From positions 248,001 to 312,000 of the forward strand of contig NZ_WUCC01000001.1 of NCBI RefSeq assembly GCF_009807095.1: 64,000 bases of DNA. The letters run 5' to 3'. Under the pieces are notes generated by a model that ran no database searches, had not been told where the DNA came from, and worked only from the letters and a program-made list of their open reading frames with translations. The position numbers and the translations under genes were made by a program. Positions 25,215 to 32,741 of the stretch are shown here, one piece after another (the first letter of the stretch is position 1; every line of letters begins with the position of its first letter). The DNA comes from Rathayibacter sp. VKM Ac-2754 (lineage in GTDB: Bacteria > Actinomycetota > Actinomycetes > Actinomycetales > Microbacteriaceae).

Positions 25215-26336
25215 ATGAGCACCCCCACCACCCTGACCGACACGTCGAGCGCTGCGAAGCCCCGCGTCGTCCGCACCCGCCCTCGTACCGATGGTCGCGT
25301 GAATCCGACCACCGAGTACTCCGGCCTGCTCAGCACCGTGCGCGACGCGGGCCTGCTGCGCCGCCGCAGAGGCTTCTACTACCTGATGTTCTCGGCCCTG
25401 GTGCTCGCCACCGGCGGCATCGTCACCGGGTTCGTCCTGCTCGGCGACTCCTGGTTCCAGCTCCTGCTCGCCGCCGCACTGGGCATCGTGCTCACGCAGT
25501 TCGCCTTCCTCGCCCACGAGGCCTCGCACCGCCAGGTGTTCGAGTCGGGCAAGGCCAACGACATCGCCGGCCGCACGCTAGCGAACCTGTTCGTCGGCAT
25601 CAGCTACTCGTGGTGGATGACCAAGCACAGCCGCCACCACGCCAACCCGAACGTCCTCGGCAAGGACCCCGACATCGAGCGCGACGTCGTCTCCTTCACC
25701 CCCGAGGACGCGGCCCGCTCGCGCGGCGCCTACGCCTGGCTCACCCGCCGTCAGGGCTACGCCTTCTTCCCCCTCCTCCTGCTCGAGGGCGTCAACCTGC
25801 ACCTGCACGGCTTCCGCACCGTCTTCGGCAAGGGCAAGGTCGACAAGCGCTGGGTCGAGATCGCCATGCTGGTCACCCGCGTCGGCCTCTACCTCGCCGT
25901 CATCTTCTGGGCCCTGCCGCTCGGGATGGCCTTCGCCTTCCTCGGCGTGCAGATGGGCGTCTTCGGCCTCTACATGGGCGCCTCGTTCGCGCCGAACCAC
26001 AAGGGCATGCCTCTGCTGCCCAAGGAGGCGCGCGTCGACTTCCTCCGCCGCCAGGTCCTCACCTCGCGCAACATCAAGAGCAACTGGGTCACCGACCTCT
26101 ACATGGGCGGTCTCAACTACCAGGTCGAGCACCACCTCTTCCCGAACATGCCCCGCCCGGCGCTGCGCCACGCGCAGGTCATCGCCAAGGAGTACTGCAC
26201 GACCCACAACATCCCGTACACCGAGACCTCGCTCCGGGAGTCTTACGCGATCGTGATCCGCTACCTCAACAACGTCGGCCTCTCGGCCGGTGGCGACCCG
26301 TTCGACTGCCCCGCGGCCTCGGCCTACGGCCGCTGA
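25215..26336 (+). CDS. membrane fatty-acid desaturase, 373 aa
   Basis: The three histidine boxes are complete: HEASH (from H101), HSRHH (from H138) and VEHHLFP (H306), the last preceded by Q as in acyl-lipid and front-end desaturases. Four membrane segments lie between them. The enzyme introduces a double bond into membrane acyl chains using a di-iron centre and a separate electron donor. ATG 25215 follows GCGAGG; an in-frame ATG 9 codons upstream is weaker. No histidine-kinase or thermosensor gene is adjacent. Position of the double bond cannot be told. Confidence 0.92.
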   Translation: MSTPTTLTDTSSAAKPRVVRTRPRTDGRVNPTTEYSGLLSTVRDAGLLRRRRGFYYLMFSALVLATGGIVTGFVLLGDSWFQLLLAAALGIVLTQFAFLAHEASHRQVFESGKANDIAGRTLANLFVGISYSWWMTKHSRHHANPNVLGKDPDIERDVVSFTPEDAARSRGAYAWLTRRQGYAFFPLLLLEGVNLHLHGFRTVFGKGKVDKRWVEIAMLVTRVGLYLAVIFWALPLGMAFAFLGVQMGVFGLYMGASFAPNHKGMPLLPKEARVDFLRRQVLTSRNIKSNWVTDLYMGGLNYQVEHHLFPNMPRPALRHAQVIAKEYCTTHNIPYTETSLRESYAIVIRYLNNVGLSAGGDPFDCPAASAYGR

Positions 26337-26355
26337 GTCCCGGCTCCCTTCACCT

Positions 26356-26396
26356 CGAAGGCTCTCCCCCTCCGCACAGGAGAGGGAGGGCCTTCG
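26356..26396. terminator. hairpin terminator after the desaturase
   Basis: Arms 26356-26372 and 26380-26396 pair at 15 of 17 positions (CGAAGG ... CCTTCG). It also lies downstream of the minus-strand secreted-protein gene and may serve both. Confidence 0.75.
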
Positions 26397-26447
26397 TCGC
26401 GTGGAGGGGGCGCAGACGGACCGGCGCGATGCAGGAGCGTGAAGAGC

Positions 26448-26963
26448 TCAGGCTCCCGTGCAGTCGATCAAGGTCGAGGTGACGACGGCGGTCGTCTTCG
26501 CTCCGGTTGCCGGAGCGTCGTCCGGCGGTGACGCGACCGCGTTCAGCACGGACGGGACCGAGATCGACAGCGTGGTGCGGAGGAACATCGTGCCGCCAGC
26601 GGGAAGTTCGGAGGTGAGCACGGCTTGGCGGCTCGTCGGGCCGAGGTACATGACGGTCGCCGTCGCGTCGCCCGTCGAGCTGAAGACACCGATGTTGCGG
26701 ACTCCCGACCCCGTGATGATGACCGTCGTACCGACAGGGAGTGGCACGGTCGCGGCGGTCAAGCGGAAACCGGGGCCGACCACGCCGAGGGTCCCGCACG
26801 TCCCGGTGAGCTGGAACGCGCGCAGATCCGTGAGTGACGCCGCGGCGGAGGGGGTGGCCACGGTGACCGCGACCACCGGCACCACCCAGGCGGCAGCGGC
26901 AGCGACCGAGCGGCGTGAGACGACGCGGGCGGGAGCGGCAGGGGGAGCGGAGTGGTGCGACAC
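26448..26963 (-). CDS. secreted protein of unknown function, Tat-like signal, paralogue 1, 171 aa
   Basis: GTG 26963 follows AAAGG at 7 nt. The N-terminus VVSRRSVAAAAAWVVPVVAV is a twin-arginine-like signal with cleavage near PSAAAS. The mature part (about 125 aa) is rich in Thr, Ser, Val and Gly and looks like beta-sandwich, with two cysteines (CGTLG and IDCTGA) that could form a disulfide. It shares with the next gene the order DLxAxxLTGxCGxLxVxGPGF, GTTVxIxGSGVxNIGVF and TLSISV. No known domain is recognised; surface or matrix role is inference. Confidence 0.75.
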   Translation of the reverse strand: MSHHSAPPAAPARVVSRRSVAAAAAWVVPVVAVTVATPSAAASLTDLRAFQLTGTCGTLGVVGPGFRLTAATVPLPVGTTVIITGSGVRNIGVFSSTGDATATVMYLGPTSRQAVLTSELPAGGTMFLRTTLSISVPSVLNAVASPPDDAPATGAKTTAVVTSTLIDCTGA

Positions 26964-27111
26964 GGGGATGCCTTTCTGGAGAGAACGCGGCTCCGGAGAC
27001 CGCTCGATCGAGGGGGCGATCCGGCGGAGGAGCCGTCGTTCCGATCGTTCCAGCGCGGCGGACGGCCGACCGTCGATCCGCACCCCCCGATGTGGCCTCG
27101 CCCTTCGGACA

Positions 27112-27150
27112 GAGAAGGCCCCCGCTCCCGGAGGGAACGAGGGCCTTCTC
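27112..27150 (-). terminator. hairpin terminator between the two secreted paralogues
   Basis: GAGAAGGCCC (27112-27121) pairs with GGGCCTTCTC (27141-27150). It follows the stop of the 27166 gene on the minus strand, so the two paralogues are separate transcription units despite being in tandem. Confidence 0.7.
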
Positions 27151-27165
27151 CCGTGAGGCTCGTGA

Positions 27166-27687
27166 TCAGTTCTCGCTGCAGAGGATCAGCGTCGAGTTCA
27201 CATTTCCCGCAGGCTTCGCGCCGGTCGCCGTGTAGCCGATCGGCAGCGTCGTGACACCGTTCAGGGTGAAGGCCACTGAGATCGAGAGTGTGGTGCGAAT
27301 CTGGAGAGTCGCGCCCGCGGCCAGCGCCTGCGTCAGCGTCACCTGGCGGGAGCTCGGGCCCAGGAACGCGACGCTCGCGATCAGCGGTGACGCGCTGAAC
27401 ACGCCGATGTTGCCGACACCGCTGCCCACGATGGTGACCGTGGTGCCGACGGGCAGCGGAGTCGTGGGCCCGGCCTTCAGCAGGAAGCCGGGACCGATGA
27501 CGCTGAGGATGCCGCAGTCACCCGTGAGCGTGTAGGCGCCGAGATCGACGTCGCCCGAGGCGGAGGCGGACGGCGCCGTCATCGCCACGGCGACGACCGG
27601 CACGGTCCAGGCGGCGGCGGCGGCGACGGAGCGGCGGGAGACGACGCGCTCGGCGTCGAGGGGCGCGGGAGTGGAGTCGTGGGACAC
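27166..27687 (-). CDS. secreted protein of unknown function, Tat-like signal, paralogue 2, 173 aa
   Basis: GTG 27687 follows GAAAGG. The signal VVSRRSVAAAAAWTVPVVAV is nearly identical to that of the neighbouring paralogue, whereas the mature parts differ more (GDCGILSVIGPGFLLKAG, GTTVTIVGSGVGNIGVFSAS). Two cysteines are kept at equivalent places. The pair arose by tandem duplication. Each has its own upstream region and terminator, suggesting separate control. No homologous domain is recognised; a role outside the cell is inferred from the signal only. Confidence 0.75.
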   Translation of the reverse strand: MSHDSTPAPLDAERVVSRRSVAAAAAWTVPVVAVAMTAPSASASGDVDLGAYTLTGDCGILSVIGPGFLLKAGPTTPLPVGTTVTIVGSGVGNIGVFSASPLIASVAFLGPSSRQVTLTQALAAGATLQIRTTLSISVAFTLNGVTTLPIGYTATGAKPAGNVNSTLILCSEN

Positions 27688-27901
27688 GGAGGTGCCTTTC
27701 GGTCGGAAGCACCGCGCCTCCCCGGAGGTGCCGCCCGGCGAGGACGACCCTCCTGGAGGGTGGTGCCGGCGGCGGTGCTCGGAAGGTGGTGCTGGGCCGA
27801 TGCTGCCGATCCGGATCGCAGGAGGGAAGGCCGATCCGCTTGTCCCCCGCACGTGGGCCAGGGGGCGGCGCAAGGGGGTGTCGTCCGCGATCCGAGCGTC
27901 C

Positions 27902-27907
27902 TAGCGT
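27902..27907 (+). promoter_or_regulatory. -10 box TAGCGT, leaderless start
   Basis: TAGCGT is followed by 7 nt and ATG 27915. Confidence 0.45.
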
Positions 27908-27914
27908 GGCCCTC

Positions 27915-28166
27915 ATGAGCAGCTCCGACAACGACATCGAACCGACCCTGATCGAGACCGACGAGACCACCCGCCAGGCCGACCCGGCGACCTCCCCCGA
28001 GACCCCCGCGGGTCTCGACGAGGTCGGCGGCTCCTCCCCCGACGGCGCCGCCGGCGTGGACGCGAACGGCGACGAGGTGAACCCGCCGCTTCCCGACTGG
28101 GGACCCACCGACGGAGTCCACGGCACCGACGCCGAGACCGACGCCTCGGGCACCGCCACGCCCTGA
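27915..28166 (+). CDS. small acidic disordered protein of unknown function, 83 aa
   Basis: The product is almost entirely Asp, Glu, Thr, Gly, Ala and Pro, with no Cys, no Lys and one Arg; it is expected to be unstructured. The end PPLPDWGPTDGVHGTDAE is the only patterned part. A leaderless promoter precedes it and a perfect 15-bp terminator follows, which supports a real small gene. I do not recognise a family. Confidence 0.6.
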   Translation: MSSSDNDIEPTLIETDETTRQADPATSPETPAGLDEVGGSSPDGAAGVDANGDEVNPPLPDWGPTDGVHGTDAETDASGTATP

Positions 28167-28176
28167 CCGCGCACCT

Positions 28177-28237
28177 CGGAGGGACCTCTCCAGCCGCTCG
28201 GCGAGTACGCCGGACTCGACTCGGAGAGGTCCCTCCG
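28177..28237 (+). terminator. 15-bp hairpin terminator with a nested stem
   Basis: CGGAGGGACCTCTCC (28177-28191) pairs perfectly with 28223-28237; the 31-nt loop contains a smaller GAGTACGCCGGACTC hairpin. Confidence 0.8.
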
Positions 28238-28277
28238 TGTTCGCCGGAACGACGCCGGAGCGCCGCCGCGGCGGCCC

Positions 28278-28283
28278 TACACT
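28278..28283 (+). promoter_or_regulatory. -10 box TACACT, leaderless start
   Basis: TACACT is followed by 6 nt and ATG 28290. Confidence 0.5.
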
Positions 28284-28289
28284 GGCGCA

Positions 28290-28988
28290 ATGCAGCCGAA
28301 TGAACGCGCACTCCGGGTGATCTCGTACAACCTCCGCGAGCACCGTGCGCACGTCGAGATCGCCCCTCTCGCCGCCCGTCACGACGTCGACGTCCTCTGC
28401 CTGCAGGAGTGCGACACCACCAGGCTCCCCGAGGAGCTGGGCGATCTGCGCCTCGCCACCGTGACCGCGCGCAACCGCCTCGGCCTCGCGATCTACTACT
28501 CCCACGAGCGCTTCGAGCTCGCCGGCAGCGCCGCCTTCGAGCTCAGCAAGTCGATGCACGACCGGGTGATGTCCCCCGCTCACGAGCGGCTGCTGGCCGT
28601 CCGCCTCAACGACGTCACCGGAGGCTCGATCGCCGTCTCGTCGTTCCACGCGGCTCCGCTGTCGGCCGGCAACGCACTGCGACGGAAGCAGATCGACGAG
28701 GCGCTGAACCGCCTCCGCGAGTACGCCCCCGACACCCCGTCGCTCATGGTCGGCGACTACAACTACCCCTGGTTCTTCCGCGGACTCGACCGAAAGATGA
28801 CGCGGAACGGCTACCTCGTGTCGCGGAGCGACTCCCCCACCTACGCCCGCTACCGCTACTTCAGCGGGCACTTCGACTTCGCCATCAGCGACTCCGTCCG
28901 CATCCAGCGCGTCTCGACCCTGCCGCAGGGCCTCTCCGATCACCTCCCCGTGCTCGTCGACGCGCACTACGAGATCCCGGCCGCCTGA
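28290..28988 (+). CDS. endonuclease/exonuclease/phosphatase (EEP) family protein, 232 aa
   Basis: EEP hallmarks in order: VISYNLREH, the metal-binding glutamate in CLQECD, SSFHAAPL, GDYNYPW (catalytic D/N pair about 154-156) and the terminal SDHLPVL. These are Mg-dependent phosphodiesterases or phosphatases; the natural substrate is unknown. No signal peptide, so probably cytoplasmic. The start is ATG 28290 right behind a -10 box. The next gene starts 48 nt later with its own -10 box, so it is not clearly an operon. Confidence 0.87.
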   Translation: MQPNERALRVISYNLREHRAHVEIAPLAARHDVDVLCLQECDTTRLPEELGDLRLATVTARNRLGLAIYYSHERFELAGSAAFELSKSMHDRVMSPAHERLLAVRLNDVTGGSIAVSSFHAAPLSAGNALRRKQIDEALNRLREYAPDTPSLMVGDYNYPWFFRGLDRKMTRNGYLVSRSDSPTYARYRYFSGHFDFAISDSVRIQRVSTLPQGLSDHLPVLVDAHYEIPAA

Positions 28989-29023
28989 GCGGCAACCCCG
29001 TCCGGCACTCGGCCGCCGGTCGG

Positions 29024-29029
29024 TAGGCT
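29024..29029 (+). promoter_or_regulatory. -10 box TAGGCT, leaderless start
   Basis: TAGGCT is followed by 6 nt and GTG 29036. Confidence 0.5.
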
Positions 29030-29035
29030 CGGGGG

Positions 29036-29662
29036 GTGACGACGCTGATCCTCGCCAGGCACGGAGAGACTGTCTGGCACTCCGAGAACCGCTTCGCGGG
29101 CTCCTCCGACATCGCGCTGACCCCCCGGGGCCAGGACCAGGCGGCCACGCTCGCAGCCTGGGCCGTCGACGCGGACCTCGAGGCGGTGTACTCCTCCACC
29201 CTGGTCCGGGCGGTCAGGACCGCCGTCCCCGCCGCGCGCGCGGCGCACCTCGAGGTGCAGCCCGACCCCGCGCTGGTCGAGGTCGACTTCGGCCAGGGCG
29301 AGGGCCTCACCACCGCCGAGATGGAGAAGCGCTTCCCCGATGCGTACCGGGCCTGGGTCGCGGCTCCCGCCATCCAGCCCATGCCCGGAGGCGAGTCGGG
29401 TCTGGACGCGGTGGCGCGGGCCAACACCTCGCTCGCCCGGATCCACCGCGAGCACCCCGACGGCCGGGTGCTCATCGTCGCCCACGGCACGCTGATCCGG
29501 CTGCTGCTCTGCGCCTACCTCGGCATCAACCCCGAGTCGTACCGGCACATCTTCCCGGTCGTCGACAACGTCTCGCTGACCACGCTGCGCTGGGACGAGA
29601 CGGGCATCGGCCTCCTCGGCTACAACGTCCCGCCCGTGCAGAAGCAGCGGCGCTCGAGCTGA
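29036..29662 (+). CDS. histidine phosphatase family protein (phosphoglycerate-mutase-like), 208 aa
   Basis: The catalytic RHG is in LILARHGETVWHSENRF (H at about 9), with the second arginine in YSSTLVRAVRTA, the acid in LVEVDFGQGEG and the second histidine in IVAHGTLIR. Length fits the GpmB/CobC branch, which covers phosphatases of sugar phosphates and cofactor precursors. Start is GTG 29036, apparently leaderless. The following EamA gene begins about 45 nt downstream with no obvious ribosome site, so coupling is possible. Confidence 0.9.
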   Translation: MTTLILARHGETVWHSENRFAGSSDIALTPRGQDQAATLAAWAVDADLEAVYSSTLVRAVRTAVPAARAAHLEVQPDPALVEVDFGQGEGLTTAEMEKRFPDAYRAWVAAPAIQPMPGGESGLDAVARANTSLARIHREHPDGRVLIVAHGTLIRLLLCAYLGINPESYRHIFPVVDNVSLTTLRWDETGIGLLGYNVPPVQKQRRSS

Positions 29663-29706
29663 ACGCCGGCCGGCGCGCGCCACAGGGCGCGGGCTCCATC
29701 GCCCTG

Positions 29707-30513
29707 GTGCTCGGCTCGGTCGCGAGCGTGCAGCTCGGGGCGTCGTTCGCGGTGCTGCTCTTCCCGGCGGCCGGGCCGATCGGCACCGTGACGCTCCGGC
29801 TCGTCTTCTCGGCCGCCGTCCTGCTGATCGTCTGCCGACCGCGGATCCGGGGCTACACACGGGCCGACTGGGGCACCGTCGCTGTCTACGGCCTCGCGCT
29901 CGGCGGGATGAACGCGTGCTACTACGAGGCCATCGCCCGCATCCCGCAGGGAGCGGCGGTGACGCTCGAGGTGCTCGGTCCGCTCGCCCTCTCGGTGATC
30001 GCCGGGCGGAGCGTGCTCAGCCTCCTCTGGGCGCTCCTCGCCCTGGCCGGCGTGGTCACGCTCTCGCAGGGTGGATTCTCGTCGCTCGATCCCGTCGGGG
30101 TCGCCTTCGCGCTCGGCGCCGCGGCGCTCTGGGCGACCTACATCGTCTTCGCGGGGCGCACGGGCGGGCGCTTCCCGCGCCTGGACGGCCTCGCGCTCGC
30201 GCTCACCGCCGGCGCGATCGTCTCGCTGCCGTTCGGGATGGCCTCCGCGGGCCCGGCCCTCGTCCTGCCGCCCGTGCTCCTGCTCGGGCTCGCGGTCGCC
30301 GTGCTCTCCTCCGCCATCCCCTACGCGCTCGAGCTGCTCGCGCTGCGGCGCCTGCGCTCGTCGACGTTCTCGATCCTGATGGCGCTGTCGCCGGGCGCCG
30401 CGGCCCTCTCGGGCTTCCTCGTGCTCGGGCAACGCCTCAGCGTCGTGGAGGCGATCGGCATCGCCCTGGTCGTCGCCGCGAGCGTCGGCGCCGTCCGCAC
30501 GGCGCGGCCGTGA
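29707..30513 (+). CDS. EamA/RhtA-family transporter, 268 aa
   Basis: Ten hydrophobic segments in two EamA repeats (GLALGGMNACYYEAIARIPQG in the first, LELLALRRLRSSTFSILMALSPGAAALSG in parts in the second). The closest known group is RhtA-type exporters of amino acids. The first canonical start is GTG 29707; the frame is open back to the end of the previous gene (encoding a plausible extra GSIA LVLG), so a non-standard CTG start near 29659 is possible. The exported compound is unknown. It is followed by a repeat-filled gap. Confidence 0.85.
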   Translation: MLGSVASVQLGASFAVLLFPAAGPIGTVTLRLVFSAAVLLIVCRPRIRGYTRADWGTVAVYGLALGGMNACYYEAIARIPQGAAVTLEVLGPLALSVIAGRSVLSLLWALLALAGVVTLSQGGFSSLDPVGVAFALGAAALWATYIVFAGRTGGRFPRLDGLALALTAGAIVSLPFGMASAGPALVLPPVLLLGLAVAVLSSAIPYALELLALRRLRSSTFSILMALSPGAAALSGFLVLGQRLSVVEAIGIALVVAASVGAVRTARP

Positions 30514-30545
30514 CGCCGCCGCGTCACCGTGTCCGCCCCTCCCCC

Positions 30546-30902
30546 TGCTGGTCGAGCAGCCCCGGAGGGGCGTATCGAGACCCACGAGCGTCAGAAGAGC
30601 GGTCCGCAGACCTCGCCTTCTGGCGGACGTGGATCTCGATACGCCCGCTCCGCGGGCTGCTCGATCAGCGAGCGTGCGAGGGGGGCCGCATTAAGGAGGT
30701 CCCTTGTCCTGAGCGCGGCGAAGCCGCTCCGCGTCTCAGTGGTGAGGGAGAAGTCGGCGCTGGGCGCCAGCATGCTGGTCGAGCCCGCAGCCCCGCAGGG
30801 GCGTATCGAGACCCGCCCGCGTCAGCAGACGCGGCTTCTGCCCCGGCCTTCTGACGGACGTGGATCTCGATACGCCCGCAAGCGGGCTACTCGATCAGCG
30901 AG
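30546..30902. repeat. hairpin-repeat cluster 2 (B-A-B-A) in a 462-nt gene-free gap
   Basis: Four copies of the dispersed hairpin repeat alternate in orientation: inverted at 30546-30585 and 30771-30814, forward at 30631-30672 and 30862-30902. Each consists of a TCTCGATACGCCC-type arm, a short GC hairpin and CTACTCGATCAGCGAG or a close variant. They fill most of 30514-30961, the gap before the broken MarR gene. No open reading frame of note lies here. Confidence 0.88.
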
Positions 30903-30961
30903 CAGCGAGCGGCGAGCGGCGAGGCAGTACGCCGCCGCCCCACCCGCAGGCCGGTTCTTTT

Positions 30962-30972
30962 GTTAGGCTAAC
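30962..30972 (+). promoter_or_regulatory. GTTAGGCTAAC palindrome over the MarR promoter
   Basis: The 11-bp palindrome covers the -10 box TAGGCT (30964-30969), 6 nt before GTG 30976. It is a likely autoregulatory MarR operator. It also equals the core of the DtxR/IdeR iron box, so iron control of the exporter is an alternative. Confidence 0.55.
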
Positions 30973-30975
30973 TAT

Positions 30976-31419
30976 GTGGATGAGGGCAGAGCGGGCGAGA
31001 CGGCGTTGACCGCGCTCGCGGGTGAGACGCGCGTCGCCGTGGGACGACTCGCGCGGCGGCTCCGCCAGGAGAAGGCGCAGCACGAGCTCAGCGACGCGCA
31101 GTTCGGCGTCCTCGCCCTGCTGCACCGCGACGGCCCGTAGACCCTCGGCGAGCTGGCCGAGGCCGAGCGGGTCCGCCCGCCGTCGATGACCCGCACCGTC
31201 GCCTGCCTCGTCGACGACGGCCTGGCCGAGCGCCTCGCCGACCCCGCCGACGGCCGCGTCACGCGCATCCGCCCGACCTCTGCAGGCACCGAGCTCGTCC
31301 TCGACGTCCGCCGCAGCCGCGACGCGTGGCTGGTGGCCCGCCTCCGCGAGCTCTCCCCCGACCAGCGCGCCCTGCTGCACGACGCCGCGGCGCTGCTCCG
31401 AGAGGTGGCCGATCGTTGA
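30976..31419 (+). pseudogene. MarR-family regulator interrupted by an in-frame TAG
   Basis: The reading frame from GTG 30976 encodes a MarR protein (VAVGRLARRLRQEKAQHEL, LSDAQFGVLALLHRDGP) but hits TAG at 31138-31140, then continues without shift through TLGELAEAERVRPPSMTRTV, the recognition helix, to a normal stop at 31417-31419. Total length would be 147 codons, normal for MarR. The stop truncates the protein before its DNA-binding helix, so as read the gene is dead, unless it is a sequencing error or the codon is read through. The exporter gene behind it overlaps its stop, so loss of the repressor would be expected to derepress that exporter. Confidence 0.85.
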
Positions 31420-32741
31420 GCGCGATGTTCCGCTCGCTCGCGGTGCCCAACTACCGCATCTGGTTCGCGGGGGCGATGGTCTCGAACATCGGCACCTGGA
31501 TGCAGCGCACCGCCCAGGACTGGATCGTCATCAACGACCTGACCGACCACGACGCCACCGCGCTCGGCGTGACCATGGCACTGCAGTTCGGACCGCAGCT
31601 GCTGATGGTCCCCTTCTCGGGCTTCATCGCCGACCGCTTCGACCGCCGGAAGCTCCTGATGGCGACGCAGGCGGCGATGGGCGTCCTCGGCCTCGCGCTC
31701 GGCCTCATCGTCGTCACCGGCGTCGTCCAGCTCTGGATGGTCTACGTCTTCGCCCTGCTGCTCGGCTTCGCCGCGGCGATCGACGCGCCCGTCCGCCAGA
31801 CCTTCGTCTCGGCGCTGGTCGACGAGAGCCACCTCTCGAACGCGGTGTCGCTGAACTCCGCCTCGTTCAACTCCGCGCGGATGATCGGGCCGGCCCTCGC
31901 GGGTGTGCTCATCGCCGCGATCGGCTCGGGCTGGGTCTTCCTGCTCAACGCCGTCAGCTTCCTGGCGGTGCTGCTCTCGCTGCGCTTCCTGCACCGCGAC
32001 CAGCTGCGCTCGGCACCGCGGGCGACCCGGGGGCCCGGCGCGCTCCTCGAGGGCTTCCGCTACGTCTCGAAGCGGCCCGACATCCTCGTCGTCCTGTCGA
32101 TCGTCTTCCTGATCGGCACCTTCGGGCTCAACTTCCCGATCTTCGCCTCGACGATGGCGACCGTCGAGTTCGACATGGGGGCGAGCGAGTTCGGCCTGCT
32201 GTCCTCCGCGATCGCCGTCGGCTCGGTGGTGGGCGCGCTGCTCTCGGCCCGCCGCGACCGCCCGCGCCTGCGCCTGATCGTCGGAGCCGCGGCCGCGTTC
32301 GGCGTCGCCCTCGCGCTCGCCGGCGTGATGCCGACCGTCTGGGCCTTCGCGATCCTCCTGCCGTTCGTCGGCATCGCCGCGCAGACGCTGATGACCTCGG
32401 CCAACGGGTACGTGCAGCTCTCGACGGCGCCCGAGATGCGCGGCCGGGTGATGGCGCTCTACATGGCGATCTTCATGGGCGGCACCCCGATCGGCGCGCC
32501 GCTCATCGGCTGGGTCGCCAACGCCGCGGGGCCGCGCTGGGCGATGCTGGTCGGCGCCTCCTCCGGAGCCGTCGCCGCCGCGATCGGCCTCGGCTGGTAT
32601 CTGCGCACGCGCCGCAGCGCCGCCGGGGCACGTCCGGCTCGCGGAATAGGGTTCGGCTCGTCGGAATTGGCGGATCCGGCGAGCCGAACCGGAGCCGACG
32701 AGCCGGAGCTCGATCAGCAGGTGCTCACGCCTCGCGCGTGA
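31416..32741 (+). CDS. MFS exporter (DHA3-like), 441 aa
   Basis: Twelve hydrophobic segments; SNIGTWMQRTAQDWIV, FIADRFDRRKLLM (motif A) and the AAIDAPVRQTFVSALVDESHLSNAVSLNS region are typical of the DHA3/MefA/EntS-like group. I chose TTG 31416, overlapping the MarR stop as TTGA with GAGAGG upstream; ATG 31425 is the alternative. The last 35 residues read through a GGTTCGGCTCG hairpin and the gene ends 17 bp inside the convergent transglutaminase gene. Substrate may be a drug or, given the iron-box-like promoter, a siderophore; both are inference. Confidence 0.88.
   Translation: MSAMFRSLAVPNYRIWFAGAMVSNIGTWMQRTAQDWIVINDLTDHDATALGVTMALQFGPQLLMVPFSGFIADRFDRRKLLMATQAAMGVLGLALGLIVVTGVVQLWMVYVFALLLGFAAAIDAPVRQTFVSALVDESHLSNAVSLNSASFNSARMIGPALAGVLIAAIGSGWVFLLNAVSFLAVLLSLRFLHRDQLRSAPRATRGPGALLEGFRYVSKRPDILVVLSIVFLIGTFGLNFPIFASTMATVEFDMGASEFGLLSSAIAVGSVVGALLSARRDRPRLRLIVGAAAAFGVALALAGVMPTVWAFAILLPFVGIAAQTLMTSANGYVQLSTAPEMRGRVMALYMAIFMGGTPIGAPLIGWVANAAGPRWAMLVGASSGAVAAAIGLGWYLRTRRSAAGARPARGIGFGSSELADPASRTGADEPELDQQVLTPRA
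32650..32690. repeat. GGTTCGGCTCG hairpin, copy 1, inside the MFS 3' end
   Basis: GGTTCGGCTCG (32650-32660) pairs with CGAGCCGAACC (32680-32690). A second copy of this hairpin with a similar loop lies at 55235-55274. It can terminate transcription between the convergent genes while also being translated as the exporter tail. Confidence 0.7.

Noticed and set aside
30546-30902. Regularly spaced repeats as a CRISPR array
   Set aside because: Copies alternate in orientation, vary in sequence and spacing, and no cas gene is nearby.
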